From contig NZ_JAUSQL010000001.1 in assembly GCF_030811095.1 (NCBI RefSeq), positions 2,046,001-2,110,000 of the forward strand: DNA of 64,000 nt. The letters are read 5' to 3'. This DNA comes from Trueperella abortisuis (lineage in GTDB: Bacteria > Actinomycetota > Actinomycetes > Actinomycetales > Actinomycetaceae). The notes below the pieces were generated by a model, which saw only the letters and a program-made list of their open reading frames with translations, had not been told where the DNA came from and searched no databases. A program made the translations under genes and the position numbers. How positions within the stretch are numbered: position 1 is the first letter of the stretch; each line of letters begins with the position of its first letter. Of this stretch, positions 46,085 through 53,036 are shown piece by piece.

Positions 46085-46471
46085 TTTCAAGCATCACCAC
46101 ATCGAACGGAAGCCCCTCGCCACGGTCGTCCTCACCGCTCTGGGAACCGGAGTCCTGACCGGCTACTTCAGAGTCGGCGGCAGCTTCGTCGTCGTGCCCG
46201 CCCTCATCCTCGCGTTCGGCATCCCCATCCGCTTCGTATCGGCGACCTCGCTCCTGGTGATGGCGCTGACAACCGCAAGCTGGCTGCTGGCGCGAATCGG
46301 TACCGACCTCGCCATCGACTGGAAGGTGACGCTGGCCTTTGGCATCACCTCCATGGTCGGCGGGCTCATCGACGGGCCGATGTCGAAGAGGCTACCTGCC
46401 AAGGCACTTTCCATCACCTTGCCTACCTCCTGCTCGTGGTGGCCGCATTCGTCAGCACGATGAACAGCTGA
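46085..46471 (+). pseudogene. TauE/SafE-family permease, C-terminal fragment with frameshift
   Basis: The sequence TALGTGVLTGYFRVGGSFVV and ATSLLVMALTTASWLLARIG is the second half of a TauE/SafE anion permease; the N-terminal half is absent. Near 46405 the frame shifts. The natural end FHHLAYLLLVVAAFVSTMNS lies one base away and stops at 46469-46471. It is similar to, but distinct from, the intact TauE gene at 55.0-55.8 kb. A hairpin terminator follows. Confidence 0.75.
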
Positions 46472-46501
46472 TCGCCACCGACCCCGATAGGCAAGGCGAA
46501 A

Positions 46502-46531
46502 GCGCGGGCGGCTCCCTCGAGCCGCCCGCGC
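46502..46531. terminator. Hairpin after the TauE remnant
   Basis: A perfect 13-bp stem GCGCGGGCGGCTC with loop CCTC. The next ~200 bp to the permease remnant are GC-rich and contain no gene that I can support. Confidence 0.6.
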
Positions 46532-46728
46532 CCACCTGCCTGAAACGGCGCCTGAGCCACACGCCCGAATCTCCCGCGGGCACCCGCCCGCGCCCATGCC
46601 GATGGGGGCCGGGCTACGGCGTCGTCGGCTATCGCCTGCCGGGCGGAGCGGAGGGGTCGTGCGCGAGCCGGGCCACGGCGTCGTCGTTGACCGGCCCGCG
46701 CCCCGGCAACCGGCCCGCACCGCCGCCC

Positions 46729-47440
46729 CTACTTCAAACCCGAGCGCACGAACGCATCCACCACGTAACGCTGGAGGAGGATGTAGATGAGCAGCACCGG
46801 GATCGTGGCGAGCCCGGCGGCGGCCATGGTCGCGCCCCAGTTGTAGCCCACCTGGCCCAGGACCGCGCGCACCCACCTGCACGATCGCGTTGCTCTAGCG
46901 CAACACGATCGTGGGCCACAGGTACTCGTTCCACGCCGAGATGAAGCCCATGATCGCAATCGCCGCGAGCGCCGGCTTCATGTTCGGCAGCACGATCCGC
47001 CACAGCGTGGACCAGCTGGAGCGGCCGTCGATCTTCGCGGCATCCAGCAGGCCTTTGAGGAACACACGCATGTGCTGAACCACCAGGAGCACCGCGAAGG
47101 CCGTGGCCAACTGCGGGATGATCACACCCGCAACCGACTTCAGTAGCCCCATCCGGGCGATGAGGAGGAAGTTCGGGATCATCGTCACCCGGAAGGGCAC
47201 CAGCCACGATCCGATAAACAGGAACATGAGGATCCGCCTACCCGGGAAGCTCCACACCGCGAAGGCATACCCGCCGAGCACGGCGATAACCATCTGGGCA
47301 AGCGCCAAGGTCGCGGCCATCACGAACGTGTTGACGAACATCCCGCCAATCGGGATCGCATCCCATACGTACGTAGAGTTCTCCAGGCTGAGCGGCCACA
47401 GGAACAGGGTTTGGTCGAGCGCCGGGGCCGCGGGAAGCAG
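46729..47440 (-). pseudogene. Carbohydrate ABC permease (MalG/UgpE type), truncated and frameshifted
   Basis: On the minus strand homology starts abruptly near 47440 (LFLWPLSLENSTYVWDAI) and runs through TLALAQMVIAVLGGYAFAVW. The EAA loop LLDAAKIDGRSSWSTLWRI and SAWNEYLWPTIVLR follow, and the frame ends in TAG. The last part, NWGATMAAAGLATIPVLLIY with a short tail, is in another frame ending at 46729. The N-terminal ~70 residues are missing. No other transporter genes remain, so it is a relic of a second sugar or glycerol-phosphate importer. Confidence 0.75.
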
Positions 47441-47460
47441 TCACGGCCGAACCCCGTCCG

Positions 47461-47525
47461 TTCGCGGGACGATTTGAGCCGCATCTTCGCCACATAGGAA
47501 GATGAGGCTCAAATCGTCCCGCGAA
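47461..47525. repeat. Palindromic repeat, GCGGGACGA family, copy 1
   Basis: Arms TTCGCGGGACGATTTGAGCC (47461-47480) and its complement, extended inside by GCATCTTC/GAAGATGA to 28 bp, with a 9-nt loop. Related copies lie at 49822 and 60081, and a diverged one at 47722. Confidence 0.75.
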
Positions 47526-47574
47526 GGGCGGCCGACCACTGACACGGAGATGGAACCGGGCCCGGAGGCCCACA

Positions 47575-47610
47575 TTGTCGGCGCCCGCCACCACGCCCGG
47601 GCGCCGACAA
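47575..47610. repeat. Hairpin TTGTCGGCGCCCG
   Basis: A perfect 13-bp inverted repeat (47575-47587 with 47598-47610) in the gene-free region 47441-47897. No gene is associated. Confidence 0.5.
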
Positions 47611-47721
47611 CCTCCCAACGCCCAGATCTCCATTCACACCAGTCACAATTACCCCGCACGCCACAGCTGTAACAGCTTCGACCGGTCACACGCCCAAATC
47701 TCGCCAGGCCATTTAAATTCC

Positions 47722-47775
47722 CTGGAGGATTCCGGGGCGATCTTCGCATATAAAAGATCTCTCCGGAATCGTCCA
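47722..47775. repeat. Palindromic repeat, diverged GCGGGACGA-like copy
   Basis: 23-bp arms that pair at about 20 positions (47722-47744 with 47753-47775); the outer arm contains GATTCCGG and GATCTT. It resembles the family in layout and in part of the arm. Confidence 0.45.
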
Positions 47776-47897
47776 GAACTATTAATCGCCTCGGCCGATG
47801 CTCACGGGCCGCCAACGACAATGCCCTCCTAAACGTGCAGAGTCTCACCCTGCCAGGCTGCACTTCTCTTGTAGAATTGTCACAAGGAGGGGCAATC

Positions 47898-48488
47898 ATG
47901 GTAAGCGTATTTGACGTTGCGTCACAGTTTGTTGACCGTGCCGACGGGACGATCGAGGCTGTCAAGCTTGAGAAGCTATGCTTCTACGCTTTCGGCTGGT
48001 ACGCGCACCTGACCGGCGAGCCACTGTTTGGTGAGCAGTTCTACGCCATGAAATACGGCCCTGTTGTGGGGCAACTCCTCAGCGCCCACGCCGGGCGCAC
48101 TGCCGTGGACCAAGAAGTGTTGTCCCCGCAGTTCAGCGCCTGGGAAACGAAGCCCCAGAAACCCACTGGTTACGTGGAAGCGCTTATCGACTACGTGTGG
48201 GACACGTACGGCACTTACGAATCGTTCGCCCTCGCCGAATACTCTCACAAAGAGAGTGTTTGGCAAGACGCCTGGAAACACAAGCCCGAGGGTAGCAAAC
48301 GAGCCGACCTGCCACACGCCGATCTGATCTCTTATTTCCTCGCCCGCAAGCCCCGACCCGACGAGGTTACTGGCCTGCCGCCCGCAATGCTCACGAAGGT
48401 CAAGCGCGAGGTGCTCGAAGAGGCCGAACACAGCTCCTCGATTCACCGCGCATTTATCGAGGCAATCCGGAAACAGCGCTCGGCATGA
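47898..48488 (+). CDS. Panacea-domain (DUF4065) antitoxin-like protein
   Basis: 196-residue cytoplasmic protein. The N-terminal two thirds is the Panacea/SocA-like domain: VFDVASQFVDRADGTIEAVK, LEKLCFYAFGWYAHLTGEPL, FYAMKYGPVVGQLL. This domain is known as an antitoxin module paired with many unrelated toxins, and was first seen in SocA and the phage GepA protein. ATG at 47898 follows AAGGAGGGG. The stop overlaps the start of a GNAT-type gene by 4 nt, the usual layout with the antitoxin first. TAGAAT at 47872-47877 may be the -10, and GTGCAG/CTGCAC (47835-47863) may be an operator. The pairing is inference; the domain call is good. Confidence 0.78.
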   Translation: MVSVFDVASQFVDRADGTIEAVKLEKLCFYAFGWYAHLTGEPLFGEQFYAMKYGPVVGQLLSAHAGRTAVDQEVLSPQFSAWETKPQKPTGYVEALIDYVWDTYGTYESFALAEYSHKESVWQDAWKHKPEGSKRADLPHADLISYFLARKPRPDEVTGLPPAMLTKVKREVLEEAEHSSSIHRAFIEAIRKQRSA

Positions 48489-49072
48489 CCCACGAGAGGT
48501 TGGCCAGGTTTCTCGCCAATAAGGGCCTTCTCCTGCGCCCGTTGGATGACGATCACATCATCGACTGGTTCGACTGCGGGCGAGATAAACATATGAACTC
48601 GTGGCTATGCAAGCACGCTCGCAGATGGCAAGACGAGCACCTATGCCAAGTCTGGGTGCTGTCTTCCACCGAGACACCAGGAGAACCGATCGGATTCTTC
48701 ACCCTGTCCGCACACCAGGTCACTCCCGAGTCCGTGCCCACAGCCCACCGCACAAACGCCCGAGATAACCGGGCCTGGGTGAATAACCTTCAAGCCTCAT
48801 TCCCTGCCTCGCTACTGGGAAAGTTCGCACTTGCCGCCGGTTTTCAGGGACAAGAATTCGGGGAAATCCTCATGCTCTGCGCATACGCTCAACACCTGGA
48901 AGCAGCCTCCCACCTAGGTGCCAAGTTCCTTGTCTTGGACGCCCAACACAGCAACCTTGCAGCTTATTACGAAACGCGTTTCGGATTTCTACACACGTCT
49001 CGAGTAGAAGGTCACGAGCGCATGATCAAGTCTACTAAAGCGATTGCGGCCGAACTAGCAGAAGCGCTCTAA
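48485..49072 (+). CDS. GNAT-type acetyltransferase, probable toxin partner
   Basis: 195-residue protein with GNAT features. The acetyl-CoA loop lies in FALAAGFQGQEFGEILMLCA (about residues 115-134), where Q-x-x-G-x-G/A is expected, and the C-terminal strand is FLVLDAQHSNLAAYYETRFGF. This resembles tRNA-acetylating toxins such as TacT/AtaT, which are also ~170-200 residues and sit in two-gene modules. Usually their antitoxin is a ribbon-helix-helix protein; here it is a Panacea protein, overlapping by ATGA. It could instead be an ordinary acetyltransferase; no test is possible from the sequence. Confidence 0.65.
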   Translation: MTHERLARFLANKGLLLRPLDDDHIIDWFDCGRDKHMNSWLCKHARRWQDEHLCQVWVLSSTETPGEPIGFFTLSAHQVTPESVPTAHRTNARDNRAWVNNLQASFPASLLGKFALAAGFQGQEFGEILMLCAYAQHLEAASHLGAKFLVLDAQHSNLAAYYETRFGFLHTSRVEGHERMIKSTKAIAAELAEAL

Positions 49073-49218
49073 CCCAACTTCGCTGCGTGGGCACACCCGG
49101 CGGTCAGACCTACGGAGGCCTGGCTTCGTCGATGTTGATGCCGCTCAGGCCAAGGCACGCACTTTCACCCGCCTCTCTGCGACAACACATTCGTGTCAAC
49201 CTGCGGTTGACCCTCCTC

Positions 49219-49775
49219 ATGGAAGAGCCCTCCCTTATTCAACAAGCCCACCAAGCCATCAACGTGGCCGAACGCCAGCTCGAGGACGCCGTCGCCGCCG
49301 CGCGCAATGCCGGCGCCTCGTGGGCTGACATCGGGGGCACGCTTGGCGTCTCGCGCCAGGCAGCCCTCAAACGCTTCGGCTCGGCCACCAGCCCATTCAC
49401 AGGAGAAACCATGACAGCCACGCCCACTCAGGACCTCATCCCCATCGCCGAAACCTTCCTCCGCCACATCGCCGACGGCGACGCAGACGCCGCCACCACC
49501 ATGATCCACCCGCAGGTGCGCAAGCAGCTGCCCTGGAGCGCGATCGCACCCATCTGGGAAGCGGTGCTCGCCGAATACGGCGCGTTCGAGCGCTTTGAGG
49601 ACTCGCAGGTCGTGGGGGTGAAGGGCACCCGCCAGAAGACGCCGATCGCTCAGGCGCTGCACAGTAAGCACATTGGCACGAGGTCGGCGAGGCCATGGCC
49701 AGAGTCGCGCTCGACCGCAACCGTGAGGTGGTCGGGGTGCTGCTGTCGTTGGAGGCGACCGAGTATCCATTCTAA
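49219..49775 (+). pseudogene. HTH plus DUF3887-like protein, frameshifted
   Basis: From ATG 49219 the frame gives an N-terminal helix-turn-helix (AGASWADIGGTLGVSRQAAL) and an alpha/beta region resembling DUF3887 (IPIAETFLRHIADGDADAAT). Around 49640-49690 the frame is lost. The natural end, MARVALDRNREVVGVLLSLE and TEYPF with TAA at 49773, is in a different frame. Proteins of this layout occur in actinomycetes; their function is unknown. Confidence 0.6.
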
Positions 49776-49821
49776 GGACGGTCCGGGCAGCCCGGGAGAC
49801 GGGCAGAATGGGTCGGCGGAC

Positions 49822-49887
49822 ATTTGCGGGACGATTTCAGCCCCATCTGCACATATACGCAGACGTGGCCGAAATCGTCCCGCAAAT
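49822..49887. repeat. Palindromic repeat, GCGGGACGA family, copy 2
   Basis: Outer arms ATTTGCGGGACGATTTCAGCC-like (49822-49842 with 49867-49887), inner CATCTGC/GCAGACG partly paired. The region 49776-50030 has no gene. Confidence 0.7.
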
Positions 49888-50030
49888 TCTAGAGCTCGAA
49901 CAAGACCGGGGCGTTCAGGCCTGCCAGGGGCACGCCTCGATAGCGGACGGGTGACGGAGACTCAACGTCGGCTCACTATCACACTACCGCTCGCATTGCC
50001 GGCTGACGCCGCGAAGGCAACACTTTCTTA

Positions 50031-50052
50031 TATCGCCATTTAGCGATACTAT
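50031..50052 (+). promoter_or_regulatory. ArsR promoter with overlapping palindrome, leaderless
   Basis: TATCGC (50031-50036) and GCGATA (50043-50048) form an inverted repeat with a 6-bp spacer. It overlaps the -10 candidate TACTAT (50047-50052), which is exactly 6 nt before the ATG at 50059; the transcript would therefore begin at the start codon. It is the likely site for the metal-sensing repressor. Confidence 0.5.
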
Positions 50053-50058
50053 CGTCTT

Positions 50059-50415
50059 ATGACGATCAGCAGTCCACCCCTCGACCACGGCGCCACAGCC
50101 GTCTACGCCACCCTCTTCCACTCCCTGTCCGACCCCACCCGCCTCGCCGTCCTCCACCACCTCTCCTACGGGGAACACCGCGTACGCGACCTCGTCGAAC
50201 ACCTCAACCTCGCCCAATCAACCGTCTCCAAACACCTCTCCTGCCTCCTCGAATGTGGCCTCATCGAGTTCCGCGTCGAGGGTCGCGCCTCCTGGTACCG
50301 CCTCGCCGACGCCGAGGATCTCGCCGCCCTCCTCCAAGCCGCCGAGCACCTCCTCGCCGCAACCGGCTCCCAAGTCACCCTCTGTTCACAGCTCATGCAC
50401 CCCTCCGAGGCCTAA
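50059..50415 (+). CDS. ArsR/SmtB-family metal-responsive repressor
   Basis: 118-residue winged-helix dimer. Visible are ATLFHSLSDPTRLAVLHHLS (the family's SDPTRL block) and the recognition region RVRDLVEHLNLAQSTVSKHLSCL. The beta-wing is LIEFRVEGRASWYRLA, and a C-terminal helix contains TLCSQLMH. Cysteines in LSCLLECGL and TLCS could be the metal site. It sits 2 nt before a cation diffusion facilitator gene (TAACCATG), so it almost certainly represses that exporter and is released by Zn, Cd or a similar metal. No SD sequence is visible, consistent with a leaderless mRNA. Confidence 0.88.
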   Translation: MTISSPPLDHGATAVYATLFHSLSDPTRLAVLHHLSYGEHRVRDLVEHLNLAQSTVSKHLSCLLECGLIEFRVEGRASWYRLADAEDLAALLQAAEHLLAATGSQVTLCSQLMHPSEA

Positions 50416-50417
50416 CC

Positions 50418-51368
50418 ATGTCCCATCACCACATTCACTCTCACTCAGGCTCGGCTGCCGACCCCTCCGCCACGCACGGCCACCGGCGCCGCCTCGCCGT
50501 CGTCGTCGCAATCACGGGCGTCATCGTGGCCGCACAGCTCGTCGGCTCGATCATCACCGGCAGCCTGGCCCTGCTCACCGACACCGTCCACGCCCTCGCC
50601 GACCTCTCCGGGCTGGTAGTCGCGCTCATCGCCGCCACCCTCATGCTCCGGCCCGCCACCAACCGCCACACCTGGGGCTTTCGCCGCATCGAAGTCATCG
50701 CGGCGCTCGGGCAGGCCCTGCTGCTGCTCGTCGTCGGCGGATATGCCGTCATCGAAGGCGTGCAACGACTATTCCAGCCGCCAACCGTGCCCGCCGGCGA
50801 GCTCCTCGTGTTCGGCGTGATCGGGCTGGCCGCCAACCTCACCGGGCTACTCGTCCTCCATGACAGCCGCGACGCCAACCTCAACCTGCGCGCCGCCTTC
50901 CTCGAGGTCCTCAACGACGCTCTCGGGTCGCTCGGCGTGATCGTGGCCGCGATCGTCATCTGGACCACCGGCTTCCAACGCGCCGACGCCCTAGCGGGCC
51001 TCTTCATCGCCGCACTCATCCTCCCACGCGCCTTCATCATCCTGCGCGAGACCATCCGGGTGCTCATGGAATTCGTGCCAGACGGACTCAACCTAGAAGA
51101 AGTGCGCCAGCACCTCAGCGAGGTCGACCACGTAGTCGAAGTCCACGACCTGCACGCCTCCGCCGTCGCCACCGGGCTGCCCGTCCTTACCGCACACGTC
51201 GTCCTCGACAACGAATGCTTCGCCGACGGCCACGCCCAGCAGGTCCTGCGTCAGATGCACGAGTGCGTTGCCAGCCACTTCGACGTCGCCCACACAACCT
51301 TCCAGCTGGAAGTGCCCGGGTTTCATGCCGACGGGCGAACGTGCTCGGTGCCGCAAGAAACCAGCTAG
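50418..51368 (+). CDS. Cation diffusion facilitator metal exporter (CzcD type)
   Basis: 316-residue membrane protein exporting divalent metal ions against protons. It has a His-rich start (MSHHHIHSHS) and about six transmembrane segments. The metal-site helices are LLTDTVHALADLSG (HxxxD) and LEVLNDALGSLGVI (NDxxxS/D), and a cytoplasmic C-terminal domain has VVEVHDLHASAVATGLPVLT. The second helix has Asn-Asp where H/DxxxD is usual. The ATG at 50418 is taken because it directly follows the arsR stop. It is co-transcribed with the ArsR repressor. Confidence 0.9.
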   Translation: MSHHHIHSHSGSAADPSATHGHRRRLAVVVAITGVIVAAQLVGSIITGSLALLTDTVHALADLSGLVVALIAATLMLRPATNRHTWGFRRIEVIAALGQALLLLVVGGYAVIEGVQRLFQPPTVPAGELLVFGVIGLAANLTGLLVLHDSRDANLNLRAAFLEVLNDALGSLGVIVAAIVIWTTGFQRADALAGLFIAALILPRAFIILRETIRVLMEFVPDGLNLEEVRQHLSEVDHVVEVHDLHASAVATGLPVLTAHVVLDNECFADGHAQQVLRQMHECVASHFDVAHTTFQLEVPGFHADGRTCSVPQETS

Positions 51369-51536
51369 GCTGCGCCAGCAGCGAGAGGCCAGCCCGGGCG
51401 AATGTTAAAACTCCAGGTCAGAGCACCGCTCTCCCGCCGATGGAGAAAGGCGCCCTCAAGTCTCCAGTTCAGACTCAATCTGCGCATCAACACCGACTTC
51501 GTGGATGGGCAGGCCACCCCGGACTACGATGGCCCT

Positions 51537-52892
51537 ATGAGCCTGAGTAATCCTGATCTGTATGCGCCCGGTGGGTATGTCGTCCTCGATTTTGAGACGA
51601 CGGGTTTCTCATTCGACCACGGCGACCGGGTGCTCGAAGTCGGGGTCGTGAAGCTCGACCCCGAGGGGCGCATCGTCGGCACCTTCGAGACGCTCATTAA
51701 CCCCATGCGGCACGTCGGCGCCACGGAGATCCACGGGATCAGCGCTTCTGACGAGGTGGCCGCGCCCGCATTTGGCGACATCGCCGACCACTTCGCTGCC
51801 ATCTTGGACGGAAGCGTCTTCGTGGCGCACAACGCCAGCTTCGATGCGCGCTTTGCTCACGGCGAGCTCACGGCAAGCGGGAACTTCCTCGGTAAGTCCA
51901 TCCCCTACCTGTGCACGATGACGCTGGCCAAGCAGTACAAGATCGGCAGGACAGCGAAGCTAAGCGACGTCACCCTCGCCCTCGGGGTCCGCAACAGCCA
52001 CGCACATAGCGCACTCGCCGACGCGATCGCCACCGCGCAGGTACTCGAATACTTCCTTCGCGAGACGTCGGCCAGCAAGGATCCTTTGTGGCGCAAGGCG
52101 GTGGCGGCTGCGAGCGCCTGTGCGGACTATCGCCACGGCGAACTGACCGAGGATCCACTGCACATCACGCGTGCCGACGCCGCCCGGGCGCGGGAAGCAT
52201 TGCGTAGCGGGGCGTGGGTGAACAAGGCGGTGGGCGCGCGGGACATCCCGGACGAGTCGTTGGCGGCGCAGTACTTCCGCCTGCTTGATGCCGTGTTTCT
52301 CGATCGGGATCTGTCGGCTGCCGAGGAGCGGCAGCTCCTCGAGTTCGCGGCGCAAAACCAGTTGTCGAGCGTGGCGTTGGCGGACATCCACCAGCGATAC
52401 CTGCGGTCTCTTGTGGAGGCAGCCTGGGCGGACGGCGTTGTCACGCCGGAGGAGCGGGAGACGATTGAGGTCGTGGGCAGATACCTCGGCATCTCGCCCG
52501 AGGATCGCGAGGCGGGCTTGCCGACGACGACGGCGCCCGGCGCGCCGGCTGTTGTGCCGGTACCCACACCGGAAGGCGAGGCGGAGAGCGGGGCTGAATC
52601 CTCACCGGAGGGCGAGGTTCGCAGCAGCCTGCTTGACTCGTGCATCATGCTTGCCCCGGGCGATCGCGTGACTGTGACGGGTCCGGTGCTACGCACGCAT
52701 GCCGAGTGGGAAGCACTCCTTGGGGCACACGGCGTTGCGGTAGCGGGCCTAGCAAAGAAGACAAAAGTGCTGATCGCGGGAGATATCAACTCGATGAGTG
52801 GCAAGGCGAAGAAGGCCCACGACTACGTGATCCCAGTGATTTCTGGGGCGGCCGCCGACGAGCTGATCCGGTTCACCGAGGGCGGGCGTTAG
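51537..52892 (+). CDS. DEDDh exonuclease fused to TerB-like and BRCT regions
   Basis: 451-residue cytoplasmic protein. Residues about 14-180 form a DnaQ-like 3'-5' exonuclease with ExoI DFETTG, ExoII HNASFDARFA and ExoIII HSALADAIA (the DEDDh set). Residues about 255-330 resemble TerB: two similar acidic helical blocks LLDAVFLDRDLSAAEERQLL and LVEAAWADGVVTPEERETIE. After a Pro/Glu linker the last ~80 residues look like a BRCT domain (GDRVTVTGPV, THAEWEALLGAHGVAV). The ATG at 51537 is 6 nt after TACGAT, so the mRNA may be leaderless. Likely a DNA repair or processing nuclease; partners unknown. Confidence 0.82.
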   Translation: MSLSNPDLYAPGGYVVLDFETTGFSFDHGDRVLEVGVVKLDPEGRIVGTFETLINPMRHVGATEIHGISASDEVAAPAFGDIADHFAAILDGSVFVAHNASFDARFAHGELTASGNFLGKSIPYLCTMTLAKQYKIGRTAKLSDVTLALGVRNSHAHSALADAIATAQVLEYFLRETSASKDPLWRKAVAAASACADYRHGELTEDPLHITRADAARAREALRSGAWVNKAVGARDIPDESLAAQYFRLLDAVFLDRDLSAAEERQLLEFAAQNQLSSVALADIHQRYLRSLVEAAWADGVVTPEERETIEVVGRYLGISPEDREAGLPTTTAPGAPAVVPVPTPEGEAESGAESSPEGEVRSSLLDSCIMLAPGDRVTVTGPVLRTHAEWEALLGAHGVAVAGLAKKTKVLIAGDINSMSGKAKKAHDYVIPVISGAAADELIRFTEGGR

Positions 52893-53036
52893 CGCGCCGC
52901 TAGGCTGAGGGCCGGTCCGGCACCGCGAACCTCTGCTACCGCGGAGACGGCCAGCCCCGTTAAGATGATCTAGCACATCACACCAGTTCGCGCCGCGCTC
53001 AACCACGGCGCGAAGCTCACCCGAGGACACGGCGAA

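Noticed and set aside
46339..46944. Open frame downstream of the TauE remnant
   Set aside because: Arg/Pro-rich shadow without start signal or family resemblance, overlapping a recognisable permease remnant on the other strand.
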